DNA of 64,000 bases, from the NCBI RefSeq assembly GCF_047675955.1, contig NW_027327630.1, positions 1 to 64,000 on the forward strand, given 5' to 3'. A model generated the notes under the pieces. That model did not search any database. It worked only from the letters and a program-made list of their open reading frames with translations, and was not told where the DNA came from. Below are positions 25,801 to 33,562 of the stretch, piece after piece. The stretch is from Chlorocebus sabaeus (lineage: Eukaryota; Chordata; Mammalia; Primates; Cercopithecidae). Positions within the stretch are counted from its first letter, which is position 1; each line of letters begins with the position of its first letter. Both the position numbers and the translations under genes were made by a program.

Positions 25801-27106
25801 AGTCTGGCCTGGTTTAAGCAGGTCTGGGCCGGTCTGGACCAGTTTGATCAGGTTTCAGCCGGTCTGGGCCTGTCTGGTCCGGTTTCATACGGTGTGAACC
25901 GGACTGGTCTGGTTTGATCCGGTGTCATCCGCTCAAAACCGGTTTGAGCCGTTCTGGTCCGGTTTGAGCCGGTCTGGTCTGGTTTGAGCCAGTCAAAACC
26001 GGTTTGAGCCGGTCTGGTCCGGTTTGTTCTGGTTTCCGCTTGTCTGGGCCGGTCGAGTACGGATTGATCTGGTTTGAGCCAGTCGAGTCTGGTTTGATCC
26101 GATCTCATCCGGTCAAAACCGGGTTTAGCCGGTCTGGTCTGGTTTCAGCCGGTCAAAACCGGTTTGTGGCCCGGTTTTAGCTGGTCTGAACCAGTCTGGT
26201 CCGGTTTGATCCGGTTTGAGCTGGTCTGGGCCGGTCAAGTCCGGTGTGATCTGGTCAAAACTGTTTTCAGCCGGTGAAAACCGTTTTGAGCCGGTCTGGT
26301 CAGGTTTTAGCGGTTCTGGTGTGGTTTGAGCCGGTCAAAACCAGCTCAGGTCAGTCAAAACCGGTTTGAGTCGGTCTGGTCTGGTTGTAACCGGTCAAAA
26401 CCGGTTTGTGGCCCAGTTTTAGGCCGTCCGGGCCGCTGTGTTCCGGTTTGATCCGATTGTAGCCAGTCTGGGCCGGTCTGATTCGGTTTGATCCGGTCTC
26501 ATCTGGTCAAAACCGGTTTTAGCCCGTCAAAACCGGTTTCAGCCCGTCTGGTTTGGTTTGAGCCCGTCAAAACAGGTTTGAGCCGGTTTGGTCTGTTTGA
26601 AGCCAGTCAAAACCGATTCGAGCCTGTCTCAGAGAGTCTGGTCCGGTTTTATCTGGTCTAATCAGGTCAAAACCGGTTTGAGCCGGTGAAAACCGGTTTT
26701 AGCCGGTCTGGAGTGGTTTGAGCCGGGTAAAACCGGTTTTGAGCCGGTCAAAACTGGATTGAGCCAGTCAAAACGGGTTTGAACCGGTCTGGTCTTGTTT
26801 GAGCCGGCGAAAACCGGTTTGAGCCCGTCTGGCACGGCTTTAGCCGGTCTGGGCCGATCTGGTCCACTTTGATCCGGTTTCAGCTGGTCTGGACCTTTCT
26901 GGTCCGGTTTGATGCGGTGTGAGCCGGTCTGGTCCGGTTTGATCCGGTGTCATCTGGTTAAAGCTGGTTTGAGCCGGTCTGGTTCGTTTTGAGCCGGTCC
27001 GGTCTGGTTTGAGCCGGTAAAAACCATCTCAGGCCAGTCAAAACCGGTTTGAGCCGGTCTGGTCTAGTTTGAGCCGGTCTGGTCTAGTTTGAGCCAGTCA
27101 AAACCG

Positions 27107-27290
27107 GTTTGTGGCCTGGTTATAGCTGGTCTGTCCCGGTCTGGTCCGGTTTGCTCCGGCTTCAGCTCTTCTGGGCCGGTCTGGTGTGGTTTCATCCGGT
27201 TTGAGCCGGTCTGGTCCGGTTTTATCCTGTCTCATCCGGTCAAAACCGGTTTGAGCCGGTCTGGTCTGCTTTGAGCCGGTCAAAACCGGT
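27107..27290 (+). repeat. Recurring module M3 (GCTTCAGCTGTTCTGG type), representative copy
   Basis: This module runs from a GTTTGTGGCC-like start through TTTGCTCCGGCTTCAGCT, then GTGCGGTTTCATCCGG, then GGTTTTATCCTGTCTCATCC, and closes with CCGGTCAAAACCGG. Its hallmark, the TTCAGCTGTTCTGG block, recurs near 1,463, 3,595, 5,605, 6,107, 7,001, 8,098, 10,140, 12,449, 13,258, 13,960, 20,031, 20,571, 21,205, 22,889, 27,160 and 28,429, with a degraded version near 18,535. Spacing is irregular, about 0.5 to 5 kb. It therefore behaves as a subfamily block shuffled by recombination rather than as the unit of one fixed higher-order repeat. Confidence 0.75.
27244..27259 (+). promoter_or_regulatory. Representative CP2/Grainyhead-type motif pair (one of hundreds)
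   Basis: AACCGGTT occupies 27,244-27,251 and CCGGTTTGAGCCGG occupies 27,246-27,259. Known, from memory: the Grainyhead-like factors prefer AACCGGTT, and the CP2 group (TFCP2, TFCP2L1, UBP1) prefers two CNRG half-sites separated by six bases. The second motif is CCGG-N6-CCGG and fits exactly. The array repeats this geometry every decamer across 33 kb. The common half-site variants CTGG and CCAG also satisfy CNRG. Whether any such protein binds here is inference. Confidence 0.45.
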
Positions 27291-27620
27291 TTGATCCAGT
27301 CTGGTCTGGTTTGAACCAGTCTGGTCTGGTTTTATCTGGTCAAAACCTGATTGAGCCAATTTGGCCTGGTTTTAGCCTGTCTGTGCCGGTCTGGTTCTGT
27401 TTGAGACGGTTTGAGCTGGTTTGTGCTCGTCTGGTTTGGTATGATCCGGTTTGGGAAGGTCTGGTTTGGTTTGATCTGGTCTAATCTGGTCAAAACCGGT
27501 TTGAGCCAGTCAGGTCTGGTTTGAGCCGGTCAAAACAGGTTCGAGCCGGTCTGGTCTGGTTTGAGCCGGTCTGGTCTGGTTTGAGCCGGTCAAAACCGGT
27601 TCGAGCCGGTGAAAACCGGT

Positions 27621-27765
27621 TTGAACCGGTTTGTTCTGGTTGAAGCCAGTCAAAACCGATTTGAGCCTGTCTGAGCCGGTCTGGTCCAGTTTAGTCCGGT
27701 CTAATCAGGTCAAAACCGGTTTGAGCCTTTGAAAACTGGTTTTAGCCGGTCTGGAGTGGTTTGAG
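27621..27765 (+). repeat. Recurring module M2 (GATTCGAGCCTGTCTGAG type), representative copy
   Basis: The module contains TGGTTGAAGCCAGTCAAAAC, then GATTCGAGCCTGTCTGAG (GATTTGAG in this copy), then GGTCTAATCAGGTCAAAAC, a CCGGTGAAAACCGG step, and GGTTTTAGCCGGTCTGGAG. Copies are visible near 2,170, 5,129, 6,799, 9,270, 9,640, 10,830, 11,040, 14,720, 14,905, 15,610, 16,960, 18,070, 19,497, 22,616, 23,455, 23,625, 24,352, 25,570, 25,690, 26,617, 30,295, 31,705 and 32,820. It is the commonest of the three modules I could define by eye. Confidence 0.75.
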
Positions 27766-28253
27766 GTGGTCAAAACCGGTTTGAGCTGGTGAAAACCGGA
27801 TTGAGCCAGTCAAAACTGGTTTGAACTGGTCTGGTCTGGTTTGAGCCGGTCAAAACTGGTTTGAGCCGGTCTGGCCCGGTTTTAGTCGGTCTGGGCCGGT
27901 CTGGTCCGGTTTGATCTTCTCAAAACCGCTTTTTCTGGTCAAAACCGGTTTGAGGTGGTCTGGTCTGGTTTGAGCCGGTCTGGTCTGGTTTGAGCCGGTC
28001 AAAACCAGCTCAGGTCGGTCGAAACCATTTTGAGCCAGTCTGGTGTGGTTTGAAAGGGTTTAAAACCGGTTTGTGGCCCAGTTTTAGGCGGTCTGGGCCG
28101 GTCTGGTCCGGTTTGATCCGGTTTCAGCCGGTCTGGGCCTGTCTGGTCCTGTTTGATCTGGTGTGAGCCGGCCTTGTCCGGTTTGATCTGTGTCATCCGG
28201 TCAAAAGTGCTTTGTGCCGGTCTGGTGTGGTTTGAGCCGGTCTGGTCTGATTT

Positions 28254-28900
28254 GAGCCGGTCAAAACCATCTCAGGCAAGTCAAACCGGTTTGAGCCGGT
28301 CTGGTCTGGTTTGAGCCGGTCAAAACCGGTTTGTGGCCCAGTTTTAGCCGGTCTGGGCCGGTCTGGTCTGGTTTGATCCGGTGTCAGTCGGTCTGGGCCT
28401 GTCTGGTCCGGTTTGATCCGGCTTCAGCTGTTCTGGGCCGGTCTGGTGCCGCTTCATCCGGTTTGAGCCGGTCTGGTCTGATTTTATCCTGTCTCATCCG
28501 GTAAAACCCGGTTTGAGACAATCTCTTCTGTTTTGAGCCGGTCAAAACCGGTTTGAGCCACTGTGGTCTGGTTTGAGCCTGTCTGGTCTGGTTTGAGCCG
28601 GTCAAAACCTGATTGATCCGGTTTGGCCCTGTTTTAGCCTGTCTGGGCCGGTCTGGTTCAGTTTGCACCGGTGTGAGCTGGTTTGTGCTGGTCTGGTCTG
28701 GTATGATCCGGTTTGAGAAGGTCTGGTCTGGTTTGATCCGGTCTAAACCGGTCAAAACCGATTTGAGCCGGTCTGGTCCGGTTTGATCTGGTTTCAGCTG
28801 GTCTCGGCTGGTCGAATGCAGTTTGATCTGGTCAAAACCAGTTTGAGCCGGTCTGGTCTGGTTTGAGCCGGTCTGGTCTGGTTTGAGCCGGTCAAAACCG
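28254..28900. repeat. Block W, copy C (about 0.65 kb segmental duplicate)
   Basis: This is the second copy of 22,720-23,370. Here it is followed within about 200 bp by block Y rather than by block X. That position is part of the evidence for a W-X-Y ancestral order. Confidence 0.85.
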
Positions 28901-29094
28901 TTTTGAGCCGGTCAAAACCGGTTTGAACCGGTCTGGTGTGGTTTGAGCCGTTCTGGTCTGGTTTGAACCCGTCAAAACCGGTTTGTGGCCCAGTTTTAGG
29001 CGGTCTGGGCTGGTCTGTTCCGGTTTGATCCGATGTTACCCGGTCCGGGCCAGTCTGATTCGGTTTGATCCGGTCTCATCCAGTCAAAAACCGG
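28901..29094. repeat. Short decamer satellite link between blocks W and Y
   Basis: About 195 bp of ordinary decamer satellite carrying the start of an M1 module. It belongs to neither of the matched blocks. The exchange that joined W to Y, if the deletion model is right, would lie in or at the edges of this piece. Confidence 0.6.
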
Positions 29095-29140
29095 TTTCAG
29101 CCGGTCTGTTGTGGTTTGAGCAGGTCAAAACCGGTTTGAG
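28981..29140 (+). repeat. Recurring module M1 (TTTGTGGCCCAGTTTTAGG type), representative copy
   Basis: The module starts with GTTTGTGGCCCAGTTTTAGG, continues through a TCTGGGC-rich stretch to GGTCTGATTCGGTTTGATCC and GGTCTCATCC, and ends with GGTGTGGTTTGAGCAGG-like sequence (TGTTGTGGTTTGAGCAGG in this copy). Similar runs occur near 2,935, 3,169, 4,839, 7,600, 8,980, 10,510, 11,490, 14,110, 18,210, 22,170, 26,410 and 33,235, among others. M1 is often followed by M2, which gives the array a loose long-range order. Confidence 0.7.
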
Positions 29141-29659
29141 CCGGTCAAAACCGGTTTGAACCGGTCTGGTCTGGTTTGAGCCAGTCAAAACCGGTTTGTG
29201 CGGGTCTGGTCTGGTTTGAGCCGGTCAAAATAGGTTTGAGCCAGTTTGCACCGGTTTTAGGTGGTCTGGGCCGTTCTGGTCCGGTTTGATACGGTTTTAG
29301 GTGGTCTGGGCCCGTCTGGTCCGGTTTGATCCTGTCTCATATGGTCAAAATCGGTTTCAGCTGGTCAAAACCGATTTGAGCCGGTCTGGTGTGGTTTGAA
29401 CTGGTCAAAACCGGTTTGAGGCGCCTGGTCTGGTTAGAGCTGGTCAAAAGCGTTTTGAGCCGGTCTGGTCTGGTTTGAGCCGGTCAAAATAGGTTTGAAC
29501 AGGTTTGGCCCAGTTTTAGGCGGTCTGGGCCGGTCTGGTCCGGTTTGATCCGGTTTTAGCCGGTCTGGACCCGTCTGGTCCGGTTTGATACGGTCTCATC
29601 CAGTCAAAATCGGTTTCAGCCGGTCAAAACCTGTTTGAGCCGGTCTGGTGTGGTTTGAG
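29095..29659. repeat. Block Y, copy C, left part with about 260 bp extra
   Basis: This part matches the start of block Y at 16,040-16,345. Between about 29,360 and 29,620 it contains an extra stretch that repeats the local TTTGATCCTGTCTCATATGG / GGTTTGATACGGTCTCATCC theme. The offset to copy A rises from about 13,055 to 13,315 across it, which suggests a local duplication followed by drift. Confidence 0.75.
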
Positions 29660-31073
29660 CCAGTCAAAACCGATTTGAGCCGGTCAAAACCGGTTCGAGC
29701 CATTCAAAAGCGGTTTGAGCTGGTCAAAACCAGATTGAACCGGTCTTTTCTGGTTTGAGCTGGTCAAAACCTGTTTGTGCCGTTCTGCTGTGGTTTTATA
29801 CTGTCTCCTCCGTTCAAAACCGGTTTGTGCCAATCTGGTCTGCTTTGAGCCTGTCAAAACCAGTTTGAGCGGGTCTGCTCTGGTTTGAGCCGGTCTGGTC
29901 TGATTTGAGCCGGTCAAAACCGGCTCACGTCGGTCAAAACCGGTTTGAGCCGGTCTCGTCTGGTTTGAACCGGTCAAAACCAGTTTGTGGCCCAGTTTTA
30001 TGCAGTCTGGGCCGGTCTGGTCCGGTTTGATCCAAATTTAGCTGGTCTGGGCCGGTCTGATTCGATTTGATCCAATCACATCTGGTCATATCCGGTTTTA
30101 GCCGGTCAAAACCGGTTTCATCCGGTCTGGTGTGGTTTGAGGAGGTCAAAACCGGTTTGAGCCGGTCAAAACCGGTTTGACCTGGTCTGGTCTGGTTTGA
30201 GCCGGTCTGGTATGGTTTGAGCCGGTCAAAACTGGTTCGAGCCCGTTAAAACCGGTTTGAGCCGGTTTGATCGTGTTGAAGACAGTCAAAAGCGATTCGA
30301 GCCTGTCTGAGCTGGTCTGATCCGGTTTAGTACGGTCTAATCAGGTCAAAACCGGTTTGAGCTGGTGAAATCCGGATTTAGCCGATGAAAACCGGTTTGA
30401 GCGGGTCAAAACTGGATTGAGCCAGTGAAAACCGGTTTGAGCCGGTCTGGCCCGGTTTTAGCCGGTCTGGGCCGGTCTTTTCCGGTTTGATGCGGCTTGA
30501 GCCGGTCTGGTCCGGTTTGATTCGGTCTCATCCGGTCAAAACCAGTTTGAGCCGGTCTGGTCTTGTTTGAGACGGTCGAAACCTGTTTGAGCCGGTTTGG
30601 TCTGGTTTTAGCCGGTCTGGGCCGGTCTGGTCCAGTTTGATGCGGTTTGGGCTGGTCTGGTCGGGTTTGATCCGGTCTCATCTGGTCAAAACCCGTTTCA
30701 GCCGGTCTGGTCTCGTTTGGACTGGATAAAATCGGTTTGAGACGGTTTGGCCTGGTTATAGCCGGTCTGGGCCGGTCTGGTCCGGTCTGATCCGGTTTCA
30801 GCTGGTCTGGGCCAGTCGAGTCCGGTTTGATCTGGTTTGAGCCGGTCTGGTCCTGTTTGATCCTGTCTCATCCGGTCAAAACCGCTTTCAGCCGGTCTGG
30901 TCTGGTTTGAGCCAGTCAAAACCGGTTTGTCGCCCGGTTGTAGCCGGGCTGAGCCGGTCTGGTCCGGTTTGGACCGTTTTCAGCTAGTCTGGGCCAGTCG
31001 AGTCTGGTGTGATCCGGTGAAAACCGCTTTGAGCCGGTCAAAACGGGTTTGAGCCGGTCTGGTGTGGTTTGAG
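29660..31073. repeat. 1,414-bp tandem duplication inside block Y, unit 1
   Basis: The unit starts around GAGCCATTCAAAAGCGG and runs through TTCTGCTGTGGTTTTATACT, the M2 module near 30,295 and GGTTTGTCGCCCGGTTG. It then returns abruptly to GGTTCGAGCCATTCAAAAG at the start of unit 2. Matching points lie 1,414 bp apart (29,684 and 31,098; 30,698 and 32,112). Confidence 0.88.
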
Positions 31074-32487
31074 CCAGTCAAAACCGGTTTGAGCTGGTCA
31101 AAACCGGTTCGAGCCATTCAAAAGCGGTTTGAGCTGGTCAAAACCAGATTGAACCGGTCTTTTCTGGTTTGAGCTGGTCAAAACCTGTTTGTGCCGTTCT
31201 GCTGTGGTTTTATACTGTCTCCTCCGTTCAAAACCGGTTTGTGCCAATCTGGTCTGCTTTGAGCCTGTCAAAACCAGTTTGAGCGGGTCTGCTCTGGTTT
31301 GAGCCGGTCTGGTCTGATTTGAGCCCGTCAAAACCGGCTCACATCGGTCAAAACCGGTTTGAGCCGGTCTCGTCTGGTTTGAACCGGTCAAAACCAGTTT
31401 GTGGCCCAGTTTTATGCAGTCTGGGCCGGTCTGGTCCGGTTTGATCCGAATTTAGCTGGTCTGGGCCGGTCTGATTCGATTTGATCCAATCTCATCCGGT
31501 CATATCCGGTTTTAGCCGGTCAAAACCGGTTTCATCCGGTCTGGTGTGGTTTGAGGAGGTCAAAACCGGTTTGAGCCGGTCAAAACCGGTTTGACCTGGT
31601 CTGGTCTGGTTTGAGCCGGTCTGGTATGGTTTGAGCCGGTCAAAACTGGTTTGAGCCTGTTAAAACCGGTTTGAGCCGGTTTGATCTGGTTGAAGACAGT
31701 CAAAAGCGATTCGAGCCTGTCTGAGCCGGTCTGATCCGGTTTAGTACGGTCTAATCAGGTCAAAACCGGTTTGAGCTGGTGAAATCCGGTTTTAGCCGAT
31801 GAAAACCGGTTTGAGCGGGTCAAAACTGGATTGAGCCAGTGAAAACCGGTTTGAGCCGGTCTGGCCCGGTTTTAGCCGGTCTGGGCCGGTCTTTTCCGGT
31901 TTGATGCGGCTTGAGCCGGTCTGGTCCGGTTTGATCCGGTCTCATCCGGTCAAAACCAGTTTGAGCTGGTCTGGTCTGGTTTGAGGCGGTCGAAACCTGT
32001 TTGAGCCGGTTTGGTCTGGTTTTAGCCGGTCTGGGCCGGTCTGGTCCAGTTTGATGCGGTTTGGGCCGGTCTGCTCGGGTTTGATCTGGTCTCATCTGGT
32101 CAAAACCCGTTTCAGCCGGTCTGGTCTCGTTTGGACTGGATAAAATCGGTTTGAGACGGTTTGGCCTGGTTATAGCCGGTCTGGGCCGGTCTGGTCCGGT
32201 CTGATCCGGTTTCAGCTGGTCTGGGCCGGTCGAGTCCGATTTGATCTGGTTTGAGCCGGTCTGGTCCTGTTTGATCCGGTCTCATCTGGTCAAAACCGCT
32301 TTCAGCCCGTCTGGTCGGGTTTGAGCCAGTCAAAACCGGTTTGTCGCCCGGTTGTAGCCGGGCTGAGCCGGTCTGGTCCGGTTTGGTCCGTTTTCAGCTA
32401 GTCTGGGCCAGTCGAGTCTGGTGTGATCCGGTGAAAATCGCTTTGAGCCGGTCAAAACGGGTTTGAGCCGGTCTGGTGTGGTTTGAG
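31074..32487. repeat. 1,414-bp tandem duplication inside block Y, unit 2
   Basis: This is the second unit, very close in sequence to 29,660-31,073. It then runs on into GGTTTGAGGAGGTCAAAACC, which matches copy A at 17,751. So unit 2, not unit 1, keeps the original right-hand neighbour. A difference of two decamers near 30,570/31,970 distinguishes the units. Confidence 0.88.
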
Positions 32488-33190
32488 GAGGTCAAAACCG
32501 GTTTGAGCCCGTCTGGTCTGGTTTGAGCCCGTCTGGTCTGGTTTGAGCCAGTCAACATGGTTCGAGCCAGTTTTGGCCCGGTTTTAGGCGGTCTGGGCCA
32601 GTCTGGTACGGTTTGATCAGATTTTAGCCGGTCTGGGCCGTTCTGATCCGGTGTGATCCAGTCTCATCCGGTCAAAACGGGTTTGAGCCGGTCAAAACCG
32701 GTTTGAGCTGGTCTGGTGTGGTTTGATCTGGTGAAAACTGGTTTGAGCTGGTCAAAACCGGATTGAGCCAGTCAAAACCGGTTTGAACCACTCTGGTCTG
32801 GATAAAGCCTGTCAAAACCGATTCGAGCCTGTCTGAGCCGGTCTGGTCTGGTTTGATCCGATCTCATCTGGTCAAAACCGCTTTGAGCCGGTCTGGTCTT
32901 GCTTGAGCCGGTCTGGTATTGTTTGAGCCGGTCTGGACTGGTTTGAACCGGTCAAAACAAGTTTTTGGCCCAGTTTTAGGCGGTCTGGGCCAGTCTGCTA
33001 CGGTTTGATCCGATTGTAGGCGGTCTGGGCCGGTCTGATTCGGTTTGATCCGGTCTCATTTGGTCAAAATCGGTGTTAGCCGGTCAAAACAGGTTTCAGC
33101 CGGTCTGCTGTGGTTTGAGCAGGTCAAAACCGGTTTGAGCCCGTCTGGTCTGGTTTCAGTCGGTCAAAACCGGCTCAGGTCGGTCAAAAC
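32488..33190. repeat. Block Y, copy C, right part
   Basis: This part matches 17,760-18,440 of copy A with the same rare marks (TCAACATGGTTCGAGCC, GGATAAAGCCTGTC, ACAAGTTTTTGGCCCAG). Similarity fades after about 33,140, where scattered substitutions accumulate toward the junction with alpha satellite. Confidence 0.8.
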
Positions 33191-33562
33191 CGGTATGAGC
33201 CTGTCTGGTCTGCATTGAACCTGTCAAAACCGGTTTGTGGCCCAGTTTAAGGCGGTCTGGGCCAGTCTAGTCTGGTTTGATCTTATTTTAGCCGTTCTGG
33301 GCAGGTCTGATTCGGTTTATCCGGTCTCATCCGGTCAAAACCAGTTTTAGCCGGTCAAAACCGACACGAGCCGTTCAAAACCGGATTGAACCGTTCAAAA
33401 CCGGATTGAACTGGTCTGGTCTGGTTTGAGCCGGTAAAAACCGCTATGAGCCGGTCAAAACCTGTTTGAGATGTTCTGATCTGGTTTTAGACTTCTGGTC
33501 TGTTTTGAGCTGGTCAAAACTGGTTTGTGGCCTAGATTTAGGCAGTCTGGGCTGGTCTGGTC
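33191..33562. repeat. Degraded edge of the decamer satellite
   Basis: The decamer pattern is still readable but more eroded than elsewhere. Examples are CCGACACGAGCC, CCGTTCAAAACCGGATTG given twice in succession, a shortened GATTCGGTTTATCCGG and TTTTAGACTTCTGGTCTG. No new element is inserted. It is the last sequence before alpha satellite begins. Confidence 0.75.
33561..33562. other. Junction between decamer satellite and alpha satellite
   Basis: The decamer pattern GGTCTGGTC passes directly into TCACTTTGAAAATTCTAC, which corresponds to the TCACTTTGCAAATTCCAC point of the alpha monomer. The dinucleotide TC at 33,561-33,562 can belong to either side. There is no transposon, target-site duplication or unique spacer. 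The alpha side begins in mid-monomer, so the join looks like end joining or illegitimate recombination. Confidence 0.85.

Larger units (their letters stand above)
24781..28253. repeat. Decamer satellite between blocks, with one short tandem duplication
   Basis: This is ordinary decamer satellite with M2 copies near 25,570, 25,690 and 26,617 and an M3 copy near 27,160. The two M2 copies at 25,561-25,680 and 25,681-25,800 are a direct 120-bp duplication. Both carry the otherwise rare AGATTCGAGCATGTCTGAG and GGTCTGGAGGG variants. No genes or other elements were seen. Confidence 0.8.
1..33562. repeat. Decamer (CCGGTNNNNN) satellite array, family not recognised
   Basis: Seen: an uninterrupted tandem array with a basic period of 10 bp. 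Almost every decamer has the frame NNGGTNNNNN. The commonest forms are CCGGTTTGAG, CCGGTCAAAA, CCGGTCTGGT and CTGGTTTGAG, often in that kind of alternation, so 20-bp and 40-bp periods are also visible. Variants such as CCGGTTTTAG, CCGGTTTGAT, CCGGTCTCAT and CCGGTCTGGG mark recurring longer modules. The plus strand is G+T rich. No transposable element, unique sequence or gene interrupts it. Three decamers equal ten codons, so open frames arise as 10-residue repeats (for example GSNQTRPAQT on the minus strand); they carry no sign of being selected as protein. I know of no named primate satellite with this unit, though I cannot search. Inference: a heterochromatic pericentromeric satellite, because it abuts alpha satellite. 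Confidence 0.93.

Noticed and set aside
1..33562. Many open frames of 60-196 codons encoding repeats such as GSNQTRPAQT or FEPVWSGLSR
   Set aside because: They follow from a 10-bp repeat with few stop codons: three decamers give ten codons. They occur in several frames on both strands, are cut at random by indels, have no promoter or other gene context, and repeat only the satellite. I do not annotate them as proteins.
1..33562. CRISPR array
   Set aside because: There are no unique spacers of constant length between constant repeats and no cas genes. The repeats are directly adjacent decamers.
1..33562. Telomeric or subtelomeric repeat
   Set aside because: The unit is not TTAGGG or a simple variant, and the array joins alpha satellite, which indicates a centromeric or pericentromeric position.
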